NCBI GenBank assembly: GCA_016800925.1 | Contig: JABCPU010000206.1 | Coordinates: 54,690-118,689 of the forward strand | Origin: Suillus spraguei | Taxonomy: Eukaryota; Basidiomycota; Agaricomycetes; Boletales; Suillaceae | Direction: 5' to 3' | Length of the DNA stretch: 64,000 nt | Shown: piece by piece, positions 53,024 through 64,000 of the stretch | How the letters are laid out: each line of letters opens with the position of its first letter | How positions within the stretch are numbered: position 1 is the stretch's first letter | Notes under the pieces: generated by a model | Told to the model about the DNA's origin: nothing | What the model saw: the letters and a program-made list of their open reading frames with translations, nothing else | Databases searched by the model: none | Program-made: the position numbers and the translations under genes

Positions 53024-53845
53024 AGTGAAGACCATGCTTTTGTCACCTTGAAAATTTTCCCAGGGATTAATATTTCAAGCTTGCCACACTTTTTTGTGGT
53101 GATTTTTCAGATATTTATGTAATTACAAATTCTCAATGTCAGTAATTTTGTGTTTTGTTGATACAAGCTGGCTTGAATCTACACAATTTCAAATTTTTGC
53201 AATGTCACTGGTGAAGAGAAAGGAAAGCGCTCAGTAGTTGGAGGGAGTTTGTTGAACCAATTCAAATGACCAAGAGTCCAAGACGACTGCATGCAGATAG
53301 CGTCTAGTATCTTTTACTTAAACCTTGTTTCTTTCATTGTCTTGACAATCTCAAGTACGAATTTCTGATCAAACATCGTCTTCTATTATTGTCACGAATT
53401 CCAAATACAAATCATTACTCTTTTCTCAATTTCCCTAAAGTGTCTAAACCCAGCGCTAAGACAAACACAAACTCCATCGAAATCCCTATAACCACTTCTA
53501 TAACCGAACTTCCTGATGAAGATGAAGAGATCTTTTATGATGCTATTGGATAAGATAAGATAAGATAGTATCACGTGATCTTAGAACCTTCTAGAATATG
53601 ATGTCATAACAATGTCACAACTATCACATCGTACGATTCTCGTTTCTATTTTATGATTGGCTAGTAGTTTCAAACTCAGTTTATATCTCAGTTTCAATAT
53701 GTGTATATAGTTAGCTAGTTTCGCTGTAGTAGTTCTTTAGTTCAAACCTCTTGTATCTACAACTGTAGCAATCCAATATGTCCTTGCTCCTCTTTCTCCT
53801 TGTGATAACCTTAGTTTGAGTCCTAGTCTCTGCCCTTGCGTTAAT
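53024..53845. other. Repeat-derived spacer left of gypsy element
   Basis: About 820 bases. A plus-strand frame ends SITELPDEDEEIFYDAIG at about 53548, and is followed by four GATAA units (about 53550-53568) and an LTR-like stretch with TCACGTGATC and a TATATAG. This looks like the tail of another degraded retroelement, but I cannot define its ends. No cellular gene is seen. Confidence 0.35.
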
Positions 53846-54320
53846 TGTTACGAACTGGGGTGGCGTCACCAGCGATAGTGAAAAGACACAGACGATCTGC
53901 TGGGAGTTCTTACAATGTTCAAAAGAGAACAAGGTGAAAGTACAAGGAACGCGTTCTTTGTACGATCAAGGGTTCAGCCTCAATGACAAGTCAAAGAGGT
54001 ATCCGCGAGAATAGAGACTAAGGCTAAGGAGTGCTTAGACTTAGAGACGATTCAAGACGACTTAGGTTGGAGACCTAAGCGAAGGAAGTTCCAGGTAAAA
54101 CCCAGTAAGATTAAAGTAGGGAATCTACTACAAGTACACTGTGCTTAAATAGACCAATATGTGCGCACAGACCAAGAAGAGTGTGAGAATATATGTGCGT
54201 ATCCAAAGAAGGAAGGCAACTATAGTACAGATGCGTTGAGCATATGAGTCAGAGTCATGTTATGTAATATACACGGTAAATGAGATAAGGAAATGAATAG
54301 GGGCACGTACGATTGTAACA
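53846..54320 (-). repeat. 3' LTR of the gypsy element
   Basis: 475 bases, ends TGTTAC and GTAACA. On the minus strand it follows directly after the polypurine tract. About 95 percent identical by eye to the 5' copy; differences include substitutions and one-base indels. Confidence 0.9.
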
Positions 54321-54352
54321 TTACCCCCTTTTTACACGTAAAGTCACCGACT

Positions 54353-54799
54353 TTACTCATCTTGATTCGCATAGTAAATGGGATCGTCACTCCATTCGTA
54401 GTCTTCGTCAGCAAAGGATCCACTCCTCATATATTTAGCTTCTTCGAGACCAGCGTGTCGCTTGGAATCTCTTTTCTTTTCTGCTTTGATGCGTTCTTTG
54501 TCAAGCTGCTTTTCCAAAGCGTGGAGTGCGTCATAGAACCCCTCATCTTTCCAAGTTAACTCGAATGGAGGGGGCCCAACTCGGTGAGGGCAGTAGATAG
54601 ACAAATGTGTCGGCGACCAATACCTGCAAACTTTGCACTGATATTCCGCGCAATTCTTTTGACGATGCCCTAGCAAGCCACAGATTCGGCACTTCATATT
54701 CTCATCGGGGTTGGAGTGAACTGTGCGCAAAGGAGATGGAGAGATAATGGGTGTGGGACTAGTGGATCTGGCGCGCTTCTTCCCCTTATTCTTCCTCAT
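54353..54799 (-). CDS. Accessory 3' frame of gypsy element: double zinc knuckle
   Basis: 148-residue frame between the chromodomain and the 3' LTR. A basic N-terminus (MRKNKGKKRARSTSP) leads to two tandem zinc knuckles: CRICGLLGHRQKNC (C-x2-C-x4-H-x4-C) and CKVCRYWSPTHLSIYC (C-x2-C-x6-H-x4-C). A segment FELTWKDEGFYDALHALE and a charged helix (LDKERIKAEKKRDSKR) follow, then an acidic tail. Standard Ty3/gypsy elements encode one knuckle in gag and nothing after integrase, so this is extra. It may be an independent gene, a second nucleocapsid-like protein, or the end of one split frame with the gene upstream (54864-55815). Function unknown. Confidence 0.65.
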   Translation of the reverse strand: MRKNKGKKRARSTSPTPIISPSPLRTVHSNPDENMKCRICGLLGHRQKNCAEYQCKVCRYWSPTHLSIYCPHRVGPPPFELTWKDEGFYDALHALEKQLDKERIKAEKKRDSKRHAGLEEAKYMRSGSFADEDYEWSDDPIYYANQDE

Positions 54800-54863
54800 A
54801 CGTTTTAAGGCAAGAGTATTGGCTCATTTAAGCTGCGCTTGTTGGGCGGTGGATAACGTGTAT

Positions 54864-55815
54864 GCGATGTGGGGAGGTCTGGGGTAACTGCTCGTTCGGC
54901 AGCCGCAAGAAGTTCAGTGGAGGAAGAGGGGGATGTGATGCCGAAATCTTTTACTAGGACTGGTGAAACGGGATCCATAGGACCGAATGACGATGGATAG
55001 ACATAGGAGGATGGATGTGAAGGTCGCGAAGTCGGGGGCCGAGTGTTACCACTCAGCGGCAGGATACCTAGTAATTTAGCGGCCTCACACTGTTCCTCTG
55101 TGCACGGTTCATATAACCAATCAGGGCAATCAAGAGTGGTCGTGACGGGAGTGACGAAGTTGATCGTTCAATGGGAGATGGGTTCGAGGGGATGCGAGGT
55201 CGGACTGTGTTTGTTGTAAGTCGGTGATGACTTCTTCCACTAGATTTCTGGCCGCTCTGGTCTCAGCGACTGATTGCTGGATGGTATCGACAACTGTGTT
55301 GGTGAGTTGCCCAATTTCTTGCACAGCAGTGTATAGGCCAGTAAAGGCATCAAGATTAGAATAGATGCGTGAAGAACGGGTGTTGGGACAGGAAGTGGCG
55401 TATCTCTTTGCGGAGAGGGAGGTCGAGCAACGCCTGCTCGACGTTCGGCAATGATGTGAATAGCTTCTTCAACATCATTCTTAAAGGAATCGGGAAGCAA
55501 CAGCATAGCGTAAGCACGAATGCGTTTTTGGAGATGAATGAAACGGTGACGGAGTGTGATTTCTGTAGTTTCTTTAGCGGTGGCTTCGATAAGAGCTGCA
55601 GTGCGGATGATGTTAACGATGAGTCGAGCGGGGAAGGCGCCTTTTTCGGTGAGAATTCTGTCGATTTCAAGGGCATGTCCCTCACAGAGAATGGCGGCTT
55701 CGATGTAGGATTGGTTATCGATTTCTGCGGTAAGGGTTCCGTATTGTTCTGCTTCAGAGTCGAAGTCATTGGTGGCAACAGTGACGGGGGCAATGTAGGC
55801 AGTGGGGAAAGACAT
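54864..55815 (-). CDS. Accessory 3' frame of gypsy element: gag-like/coiled coil
   Basis: Starts MSFPTAYIAPVTVATNDFD at 55815 and runs as an alpha-helical, charged sequence (ILCEGHALEIDRILTEKG; RFIHLQKRIRAYAMLLLP) into a Pro-rich hinge (RPPSPQRDTPLPVPTP). At about 55355-55370 the frame shifts by one lost base and continues as a coiled-coil-like QEIGQLTNTVVDTIQQSV and AARNLVEEVITDLQQ. Further broken sequence follows down to the zinc-knuckle frame. I do not recognise a family. The layout (helical domain, coiled coil, then zinc knuckles) recalls a second gag, but this is inference. Confidence 0.5.
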
Positions 55816-55921
55816 TTCAATGTTTGTTGGTAGTTGATCAGGTGCTAATGCGGTTGATTGACTGAGGAATATCAGAGTGCATGTTGCTTCTTATAAGCAT
55901 TCAAGATTCGGGCGGAGTTCT

Positions 55922-58900
55922 TCAAGTTCTTTCTGGGAGCCATTCGTTATCTCCCGATGAATATCCTTTCCAGGAAACAAGATAACGTCGGCGATTGCCA
56001 GTTCCTTTGTGAGAAAGAATCGCTTCAATTTCATATTCTTCCTCTTCTTCGATGATGTCAGGTGGTGGTTCCGGGAAGTTCGGGCCGTGTACGTCCGTTT
56101 CGCTATAGGATGATAAGACAGAAGCGTGGAACGTGGGATGGATTTTCCACTGTGGGGGAAGTTTGAGTGTGAACGTGATGGGCGATAAGACGTCGGTGAT
56201 CGGGAAAGGTCCATATCGCTTTGGAGCGAGTTTCCTTGATGGGAGTTTGAGTCTAAGATTAGCGGCAGATAGCCAAACCTTATCCCCGATCTTCCATGGG
56301 GTGTACTTATCTCCTCGGGATCGTTCGGCCATTGTCTGCATTGCGATATTGTGACAGGCGATTGCTTCTTCTCTTATCTTCTGCAGAGATCGTACTCGGT
56401 CTTCTGCTGCGGGGACGGATGAATCAGGGATTAGGTGAGGTATAGCGCGTGGTTCATATCCCATCATCAAGTAGAAGGGTGATGCATTTCTTGCATCATG
56501 TTTTCGGTGGTTGTGGACGAATTCGGCGATTGGTAGATGTTCTACCCAATCTTCAGGGTTGTTACGGCAGTAGATGCGAAGGTATGTTTCGAGTTCTTGA
56601 TTTAGCCTTTCAGTTTGGCCATCAGTCTGGGGGTGGTAGGCCGTGGATGGAGCGATGACGTAGTCGAGAAGTTGGGCAAGTTCCTTTGAGAAGCGAGATA
56701 GGAATTGCGGTCCTCGATCCGAGATGACTTTGTCATGGAGTCCAAATCGTCGGTAAACATGTTTCAAAAATAGCTTGGCCACACCTTCTGAAGTGATGGT
56801 TTTCAAACAAGGGATAATAATTACCCCCTTCTAAGGCCATGGTCTACCACGACCATGATACTGTCAAAGCCTCCAGAAACAGGGAGGTCAGTGATAAGGT
56901 CGACAGAGACTTGAGAGAACGGGCGAACAGCCGTCGAAGGAATAGGCGTGAGCGGGGGTCGAACGGGATGAGTATCCGCTTTCATTTGCTGACAAAGGGC
57001 GCAACCCTCAACGTATTTCCGAATATAAGAGCCCATTGCAGGCCACCAAGCTTCCCGTTTTACGAGTTCTTCAGTTTTGAATCTACCAGGGTGTCCCGCG
57101 GTAGGATGATCATGATACCTTTTCAGGATATCGGAGCGATGCGCCGGTGGAATATAAGCGCGATTCTTAAAATAGAGGACGTTCTCCTCAATCTTCCAAT
57201 CAGAAAGTGCCGATTTCATGGGGGGAAGGCACACGCCATCAAGGGCGTCAGACGCCGTTTTGAAAACGGGGTCGTCAAGAGGGTCAGAGGATGACAGCAC
57301 ATCCTTCAAGTCAGTGTCAATAAGACGAACGAATAGAGCGTCAGGGAGGAGGGTCTGGTCCTCGTTATCGTCTTTGCCGGAGTCATAGTCAGGCCGGCGG
57401 GATAGTGCATCAGGTACTGCTAATTTAGTACCTGCAACGTGATGCAGTTCGATGTCGTAAATGACAAAATCAATTGCCAACGTGCTTGGCGACGGGTAAG
57501 CTTCTGTGCACTTCTAAAGTACAGAAGGTTCTTATGGTCGGTGAATACCAGGATGGGGTGTGGGTTTCCTTCGAGATAATGACGCCATTCGTTCAATGCC
57601 CTGATCACGGCAAGGAGTTCCCGATCAAAGATCTGTAATTGCGTTCTGCAGGGTTCAAAGACTGTGAGAGATATGCACAGGGGTGATAAACACCATTTTC
57701 ATCAGTCTGCAGGAGAACTCCACCAGTTGCTACGAGCGAAGCGTCGGTAGCAATGGCAAATTGTCGGGAAGGATCAGGGTTACGGAGTACCGGTTGGGAA
57801 GTGAAGCGTCGTTTCAATTCTTCGAAGGTGTCCATACATTCGGTTGACCATTCAAAGGCCTTATCTTTCTTTGTCAAATCGATAAGGGGTCGGCGATGTC
57901 AGAATAGTGGGAAATGAACGTGCGGTAGAAGTTGCAAAAACCGAGGAATGACCGAACATCTTTTACAGATTTCGGGATTGGCCATTCGGAGATTCCCTTG
58001 GTCTTGGCGGTGTCCATAGCAACTTGTCCGGGGCGAATTATCATTCCGAGGTATTCCACTTCTTCTGCATCGAAGGTGCATTTCTCCGGTTTCAAGAACA
58101 GGTGTTCTTTTCGTATTTCATCAAAACTCGTCTAGTCCGTTCACGGTGTTCTGCCATTGTTGTAGAGAAAATCAGGATATCGTCCATATAGATAACCATC
58201 CATCCTTCATTGATTTCTTGTTGAAAGGTGCGATTCATGTATGCTTGAAAAGTTGCTGGGGAATTGCAAAGGCCAAAGAACATGACGTTTGGTTCAAAAG
58301 GCCGAATTCCGTGGTAAAAGCAGCTTTCCACCTATCATCAGGATGGATGCGAATGTTGTTATAACCGGACCGAATATCCATTTTCGTAAAGAACTGTGCG
58401 TTATGAAGCGTGCGACAAGGGAAATAGGGAGCGGGAGCGGGTATGCGTTCTTGACTGTCCAATCATTGATGTAGCGATAATCTTGACAGGGACGCAGTTC
58501 TCCGCTCTTCTTTCCCACAAAGAAGAAGCCACTAGCTTGAGGTGACTTCGATTCTGAGATAAACCTTTCGCAACATTTTCATCGATAAACGTTTTGACAG
58601 CAGCGCGTTCTTTTTCCGATAACGGGTAAACCTTAGACGTACGAGGGATAAAACCGGGTTTGGTGTCGATCCGATGATCGATACCAGGGCGTTCGGGGGG
58701 TAGTTTGTTCAATCCGTCTTTAGCAAAGACGTCTGCGAAGTCGTGCAAATAATCCGGGACCAATTCTTCGAAAGATTTCTTTTTCTTTTCCTTCTCGTCC
58801 GTGGCGAATTCCTGAGCTTTGTTACTATATTTCGGGGGGAAGAGGAATTGTGGAGTAGTTAGAGGATTGTTCGAGTTGAGAAGTTCCATCACGTGTCAGG

Positions 58901-59964
58901 GTGTATCCATGGATACTTCTTCTATGATCCTCATGCTAACTCCATCGGTATCGTATTCCACAAGAAATTCTCCATCTCCTAGTTCATAAGAGGAAATTTC
59001 ACGTACTTCTGGCGCATGCCAGACGTCATTCATGGTATCGAATTGGTCATCATCCTCAGTTGGGATCAACGAGGGCACGGGTTCTTCTTATCGGGGATTT
59101 CTTCTATTGAAGCTGAAAGGGTTTTCGGGGGAACGAAGAACTTGGATAATTTCGGTACGTTGGTGCTTCGTCCTGGGAGTTCTTCTTCCGTTTTCCTCTT
59201 TCCATGTTCTGTTCTTCTATTGGCCGCTGCTCAATAGGTTCTTGTCCGACCCGATGCTCGGGTTCGATTCATTCTTGCGCTTTTCTACGCGGGGAATTGG
59301 TGACACTGCTCGCGGCAGTTGTACACGTGGAGTGGGTTCTGTAGTACGTGGCATTCGTACTTCTGGTTCTGGTCTTCAGGAACATAATAGGAGAAGCGAT
59401 GAATGGTTTCGGAAGACGGGAATGTTGCCATCTGGTATGATGATTGAAAAGTCGGGGCAACCCTTCTTCTTCGATCTTCATCTATATCGATTTCGATTTC
59501 ATCGATTTCTCTGTCCGTGAAAGGACAAGTGTTTCAGCAGCCCAATCTATAATTGGGTTCATTGCTCGTAACCATGGGATTCCAAGGAGGATTTGATCTC
59601 TCTTCCTAGTTTGGTGATGTTGAATTTTCCATACATGGTTCGGTCATCAATTTTGACCACTAGAGGCAGTAGTGCGTGATTGGTCCTCCTTTATGAGGGT
59701 TCCATCTGCCGTTGTAACTCGAAATGGTTCTTTGAGTTTTCGTCGTGTGATTTGATGGAGTTTCACAAACTCTTCTGAGATGAATGTGCCTGCTGCTCCT
59801 GAATCGATAACAGCGGTGGTGTCGACGGATTTCAAACGAGTACGCGAGTGGAGGGTGATAGGGACACGAAGTTCTTTTCTTTCACCTACAGCGCGTACAA
59901 GTCTTAGTAATACATTGGAGAAACATACGTCGAATCTTTGTTTCTCCAAGTCAAAAATCCTCAC
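55922..59964 (-). pseudogene. Gypsy pol: protease, RT, RNase H, integrase, chromodomain
   Basis: Retropepsin VIDSGAAGTFISEEF (about 59.8 kb). Reverse transcriptase with [15 protein letters not shown] and VIYMDDILIFS (58.4-58.15 kb). RNase H with FAIATDASLVATGGVLLQT (57.75 kb). Integrase zinc site HDHPTAGHPG...CALCQQMK (57.1-56.95 kb) and catalytic core with VISDRGPQFLSRF, YHPQTDGQTERLNQELE. The chromodomain reads YEIEAILSHKGTG then YLVSWKGYSSGDNEWLP (about 56.03-55.93 kb). The apparent breaks (near 58.10, 57.88, 57.64 and 56.83 kb) each fit loss of one base in a run of A, C, C and G respectively. Confidence 0.9.
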
Positions 59965-59972
59965 AATCCGTC

Positions 59973-60779
59973 TTACGGTTTCTTCATCTTCTTCTTCCCT
60001 TTGACTTCGGTTTGTCGGAGTGGGGTCTTCTTCTTTCTATCAGGACAGTTATGGATGCGGTGTCCTGTCTTTCTGCATCCGAAGCATTGCCCTTTCTTCA
60101 TGCATTCAGATCTTTCCATGTCGGAGATTCGATCTACGACCATTGCGTTGGAATCACGGTTCGGAATATACCGTGCATTCCCGTAGTTCTTCTTCTTCTG
60201 TTGTGGAGTATGACGTGTCCTCATGGCATTAAGCCGATGATGGGCGTTGTCAATAGCAACGCATTGCAACACAACATCTCTGAATATTCGGAGACATCTC
60301 CCGTATTGAAAAGCTTGTAAGGATACCCCAATTAAGGCCGTCTTGGAAGAACTGGATCTTCGTTGCGTTATCGGTGATCTGAGCCTTGGCTGCAAGTGCC
60401 TCAAAGTCGGCGACGTAGGTGTGGAGATCTCCAGTTCCTTGTTTGAGATCCTAAGCGTGTAAGTGCGGTTCCTTGGTATCCACTGGTTCGAATGCTTCTT
60501 TGAAGCTCTTCATAAAATCTACCATCGTCCCATAACCAACTTTTTGTCCGAAGTGTCGGTAGATTGGGCGTGTTCAAGGAATTGTTCCTTCCATGACTTG
60601 GCATTCTTTTCGGTCATGAAGGATGTTATGTAGATGATCTTCTGCTTGTCGGTGGTGTAAAGCTTTTCATTGATGTCAAAGTGCAAGTTGCACGACTGGA
60701 TAAACTCGCGAGAGTTATCACGATCTCCATCAAAACCAATCGGTTGACCGATCTTGTATTCGAATTCTTTGGTCGACAT
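59973..60779 (-). pseudogene. Gypsy gag with CCHC zinc knuckle
   Basis: Starts MSTKEFEYKIGQPIGFDGD at 60779, with the gag-like FIQSCNLHFDINEKLYTTD and ITSFMTEKNAKSWKEQFLE. Frame changes near 60.5 and 60.4 kb separate it from a segment with the knuckle CFGCRKTGHRIHNC (about 60.06 kb). The retropepsin frame follows directly. Confidence 0.85.
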
Positions 60780-60976
60780 GGTTGATGATTCTTCTGATGA
60801 GTTGTACTTTCTCGGTGCCTACACGCGCTGTCTTGCTGTCCGTCAGGGCTTTCTTCTGTCAGAGGGCTTCTCTTGACAATCTGCTCAGCGTACGCGTACG
60901 CTAGTCTGCTGATCTAGGCGATCAGGGTTCAGGGTCGAAGACTGGATAGTCGACGATCAAAATGACTTTAATCTTT

Positions 60977-61449
60977 TGTTACGAACTGGGTGGCGTCACC
61001 AGCGACAGTGAAAAGACACAGACGGTCTGCTGGGAGTTCTTACAATGTTCAAAAGAGAACAAGGTGAAAGTACAAGGAACGCGTTCCGAGTACGATCAAG
61101 GGTTCAGCCTCAAAGACAAGTCTAAGAGGTATCCGCGAGAATAGAGACTAAGGCTAAGGAGTGCTTAGACTTAGAGACGATTCAAGACGACTTAGGTTGG
61201 AGACCTAAGCGAAGGAGATTCCAGGTAAAACCCAGTAAGATTAAAGTAGGAATCTACTACAAGTACACTGTGCTTAAATAGGCCAATATGTGCGCACAGA
61301 CCAAGAGAGACGTGAGAATGTAAGTGCGTATCCAAAGAAGGAAGGCAACTATAGTACAGATGCGTTGAGCATATGAGTCAGAGTCATGTTACGTAATATA
61401 CAAGGTAAATGAAGTAAGAAAATGAATAGGGGCACGTACGATTGTAACA
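60977..61449 (-). repeat. 5' LTR of the gypsy element
   Basis: 473 bases, same orientation as the copy at 53846. On the minus strand it begins TGTTACAATCGTACG and ends CAGTTCGTAACA. The primer-binding site expected just inside (from 60976 downward, AAAGATTAAAGTC on the minus strand) does not begin with the usual TGG, so the primer is unclear. Confidence 0.9.
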
Positions 61450-63572
61450 ATCTCCGCATTCTGGATAACCTTTGGACGTCCGGATCCGCCACGCTACCAC
61501 TTCTGGATCTTCGGACGTATATCCTCCCTCTAAAATCAGGGGCATTACTCAGGAAAGGGGCACAGTGCATGAACTGAGCCAAAGCCCTTCAGATCTCTTA
61601 CCCTTTGAGTATGGTCTTAACAGTAATTCAAACTCACACCTTTCCGAGTACATTCTTCAAAGTATCCACATCATGCCTCCCCGTAGAACTCAGAACACCC
61701 TCTGAGGAGCTGGACTTGGTCCAATCCAATGAGATCCCACACCCATCATCCAAACATTCACCAGTTTCTCTCAATGCCAGGAAAGCATGAGTGACATAGG
61801 TCAAAGCATCTCTGCTCGTCAAGCCAGACCGGATCTGGTTACACCAAACTCAGAACCCGGATGACCCAGACTCTAACTTGCACCCGACCATTTGCTTTGA
61901 TGATGAGTTGCCGTGGTAATCCACTGGATGATGAAGGTGATGATCCGGACAATGAGGACCCGGATGACAAAGAAAATATATCCATCTGAACCCTCAGGAC
62001 CAGGTCCTAGCCCAACTATCCATAGCCATTAATCACCTCACTTGCAGTAGCCATCATACCACCACCTCGGAGGATAAGCAAAGTCAAAGTCCACGAACTG
62101 GATACCTTTGATGGATCCAAGCCTCACAAGTTCCAGGCATTCTTCATCCAGTGTGAGCTCAACTTTCAAAAGCAACCTAATGCTTTCCCATTCCGGATGC
62201 ACTAAAGTCAACTTCGCCCATCCTACCTCAAAGGGAATGGCTCTCAAGTGGTTTGAACCAGATCTTCTTCGGACGGATATAGCAACCGTCCGGAGTGGAT
62301 GGATGACTACTCCGAGTTCATGCTTGAGCTCCAAACCAACTTCGGACCTCACAATCCCTCCAGAGATGCAGAAATGCAGTTGGAAGCAACTCCATATGCG
62401 TGATGGGCAGTGCATCAACAAGTACATTGTAGAAATTCCAGAGCTTGCCTCCCAGGTACGTGAATGGGGGGACGGAGCTCTATGACACCAGTTCTACAAT
62501 GGACTTCCGCCCGAATCAAAGATGAGATTAGTTGCATGGGTAAACCCACTACTCTTTCGGAGTTCAAGACTCTCACCCAGACCATCGACGCCCACTACTG
62601 GCAACAGAGGGGTGAAGTCACCCAAGAGAGTAAAGCCACCACCTCCAACCCTCCTAGGCGTCAGTGTCCGACTGGACAACTCCAACTGGTCCAGGTCTGA
62701 TATGCCAAAGTCAATAAACCCACATCCTCTGCATCCTCCTCTGCACCGAAGGCTTCGGACCTTCCTAAATTATTGGTGCAGACAGGAAACTAACCACTCA
62801 GGAGCATCAGAGGTGCATCGACAAAAGGATATGCATGTTCTGCAGCGGACCTGGTCACACTGCCCAGGACTGTACCAAATCCACTTTGTGCACTGCCAAA
62901 GGCCATGCCACGGTACTCACTTCGGAAACTGAACGGAAAGCCTCAGACGAGGCAAAAAAATTAGTCTGTGACTCTCCTGACTCCGTGCGGGATGAGGGTC
63001 GCATTGGCCCAACCCATACAACGGAGCTACAACTCAATGCTGTAACTCTTCCTAATCCGAACTCTCTGTGTCCATACATTTCTCTTCCGTCCTTCTCCCA
63101 ATATATCTGAATTTCCGGCCCTCATAGACTGTGGTTCCTCCCACTGCTTCATAGACTCTAATTTCGTCCGAAAACATAAAATCCCTACCTATCAAGATCC
63201 CTCACTTCTGCTCCATTTGTTTGATGGTACATGCAATTACAATATTTTCGAAGCCATAAACTTGTCTGTCTGATTCTCCTCCAGTGTAGTCACCTCTGAA
63301 CAATTCTATGTTACCCCTTTGGATTCCTCATGTTATATCGTTCTCAGATATAGCTGGCTCACCCGACACATCCATTGATTGACTGGGTTATTGGCAGCAT
63401 CGAGTTTCCAAACAACTGTACAGGGAATGCCATTGACCCCATCCGCATCACCGCTGCCTCCGGACACCCCATCTGTGGCAGGAAACTCCAATCCAACACC
63501 TCTGCTACCCCCGGATGTTCCATCCAAGGTAGAAACCTTCCTCCAACATCCTGTTGCTCTGGGCATCCCATC
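61450..63572 (+). mobile_element. Degraded Ty3/gypsy gag-protease fragment, second family
   Basis: Plus-strand remnants in several frames. Gag-like sequence KGMALKWFEPDLL (about 62.24-62.28 kb), then ARIKDEISCMGKPTTLSEF (62.51-62.57 kb) and TQTIDAHYW; a knuckle remnant MFCSGPGHTAQDC (62.83 kb); protease-like ALIDCGSSHCFIDSNFV (about 63.12-63.17 kb) and RYSWLTRHI with IDWVIGSIEF (63.34-63.41 kb), typical of the protease-RT link. RT is absent. The gag differs from that of the neighbouring full element, so it is a different family on the opposite strand. Many stops and frame changes show real decay. Confidence 0.8.
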
Positions 63573-64000
63573 TGTTACAATCGTACGTGCCCCTATTCAT
63601 TTTCTGCTTCATTTACCTTGTACATTACGTAACATGAACTCTGACTCATATGCTCAACGCATTTTACTATAGTTGCCTTCCTTCTTTGGATACACACATT
63701 ACATCCCTCTTGGTCCATGCGCGCATTTGGCCTATTTAAGCACGATGTACTTGTAGTAGATTCTTTACTTTAATCTTACTGGTTTTACCTGGAATCTCCT
63801 TCGCTTAGGTCTCCAACCTAAGTCGTCTTGAATCGTCTCTAAGTCTAAGCACTCCTTAGCCTTAGTCTCTATTCTCGCAGATACCTCTTAGATTTATCTT
63901 TGAGGCTGAACCCTTGATCGTACTTTGGAACACGTTCTCTTGTACTTTCACCTTGTCCTCTTCTGGACATTGTAAGAACTCCCAGCAGACCGCCTGTGTC
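63573..64000 (+). repeat. LTR of the 53.8-kb gypsy family, cut by window edge
   Basis: Begins TGTTACAATCGTACGTGCC and matches the other two LTRs in reverse complement up to the last base, where CAGCAGACCGCCTGTGTC lies about 30 bases short of the LTR end. It is in the opposite orientation to the full element. It interrupts or abuts the degraded fragment to its left. Whether it is a solo LTR or the 5' LTR of a second element lies outside the window. Confidence 0.85.

Larger units (their letters stand above)
53846..61449 (-). mobile_element. Full-length Ty3/gypsy chromovirus-type retrotransposon
   Basis: LTR retroelement transcribed on the minus strand. Two LTRs of about 475 bases lie in the same orientation (53846-54320 and 60977-61449) with TGTTAC...GTAACA ends and roughly 20 differences between them. 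From 5' to 3' on the minus strand: gag with a CCHC knuckle, retropepsin, reverse transcriptase, RNase H, integrase and a C-terminal chromodomain, then two further reading frames before the 3' LTR. A polypurine tract (AAAAAGGGGG) directly precedes the 3' LTR. No matching target duplication was found (TTAAT left, ATCTC right). Pol is broken by single-base losses, most in homopolymers, so it may be more intact than it looks. Confidence 0.95.

Noticed and set aside
59250..59270. GGTTCGATTC resembling a tRNA T-arm
   Set aside because: It lies inside the gypsy pol region and no matching acceptor stem or A box is present. No tRNA, rRNA or CRISPR array was found in the window.
60977..64000. One retroelement bounded by the LTRs at 60977 and 63573
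   Set aside because: The two LTRs face in opposite directions and the sequence between belongs to a different gypsy family, so they cannot be the two ends of one element.

Overview
The window is genomic DNA of a filamentous basidiomycete, most likely a mushroom-forming Agaricomycete. Genes are dense and cut by many introns of about 45-60 bases with GT...AG ends. Housekeeping proteins are typically fungal. A type VI (ferrichrome-type) siderophore synthetase and a chromodomain Ty3/gypsy element also fit basidiomycetes. All calls come from reading translations and splice sites by eye; no search was run.

Layout: 0-5 kb holds a COQ11-like mitochondrial oxidoreductase and a secreted expansin/RlpA-like protein. 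6-17 kb is a compact housekeeping block: SCAMP, poly(A)-binding protein, a SAM methyltransferase, SPT8 (SAGA), SRP54 and a small membrane protein. 18-22 kb holds two secreted histidine acid phosphatase (phytase-like) genes. 22.7-42.4 kb holds SPT6, a RibD-type deaminase, the 8-kb siderophore synthetase, ETF-alpha and RLP24. 45.4-49.5 kb holds two further phosphatase genes on the minus strand, inverted copies of the 20.6-kb locus. 49.7-64 kb is repeat-rich: a DNA-transposon remnant, inverted-repeat elements, a 1.8-kb element with a perfect 5-bp target duplication, a full-length chromodomain Ty3/gypsy element with an extra zinc-knuckle reading frame at its 3' end, a second decayed gypsy fragment, and an LTR cut by the window edge.

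Two themes link the genes. The accessory content concerns nutrient capture: iron through the siderophore synthetase and phosphate through four phosphatases; functional coupling is inference. Second, every apparent frameshift I could resolve in conserved genes (SCAMP twice, PABP, methyltransferase, SPT6, ETF-alpha) and most in the gypsy element is the loss of one base, usually in a short homopolymer. This points to consensus errors in the assembly rather than gene decay.
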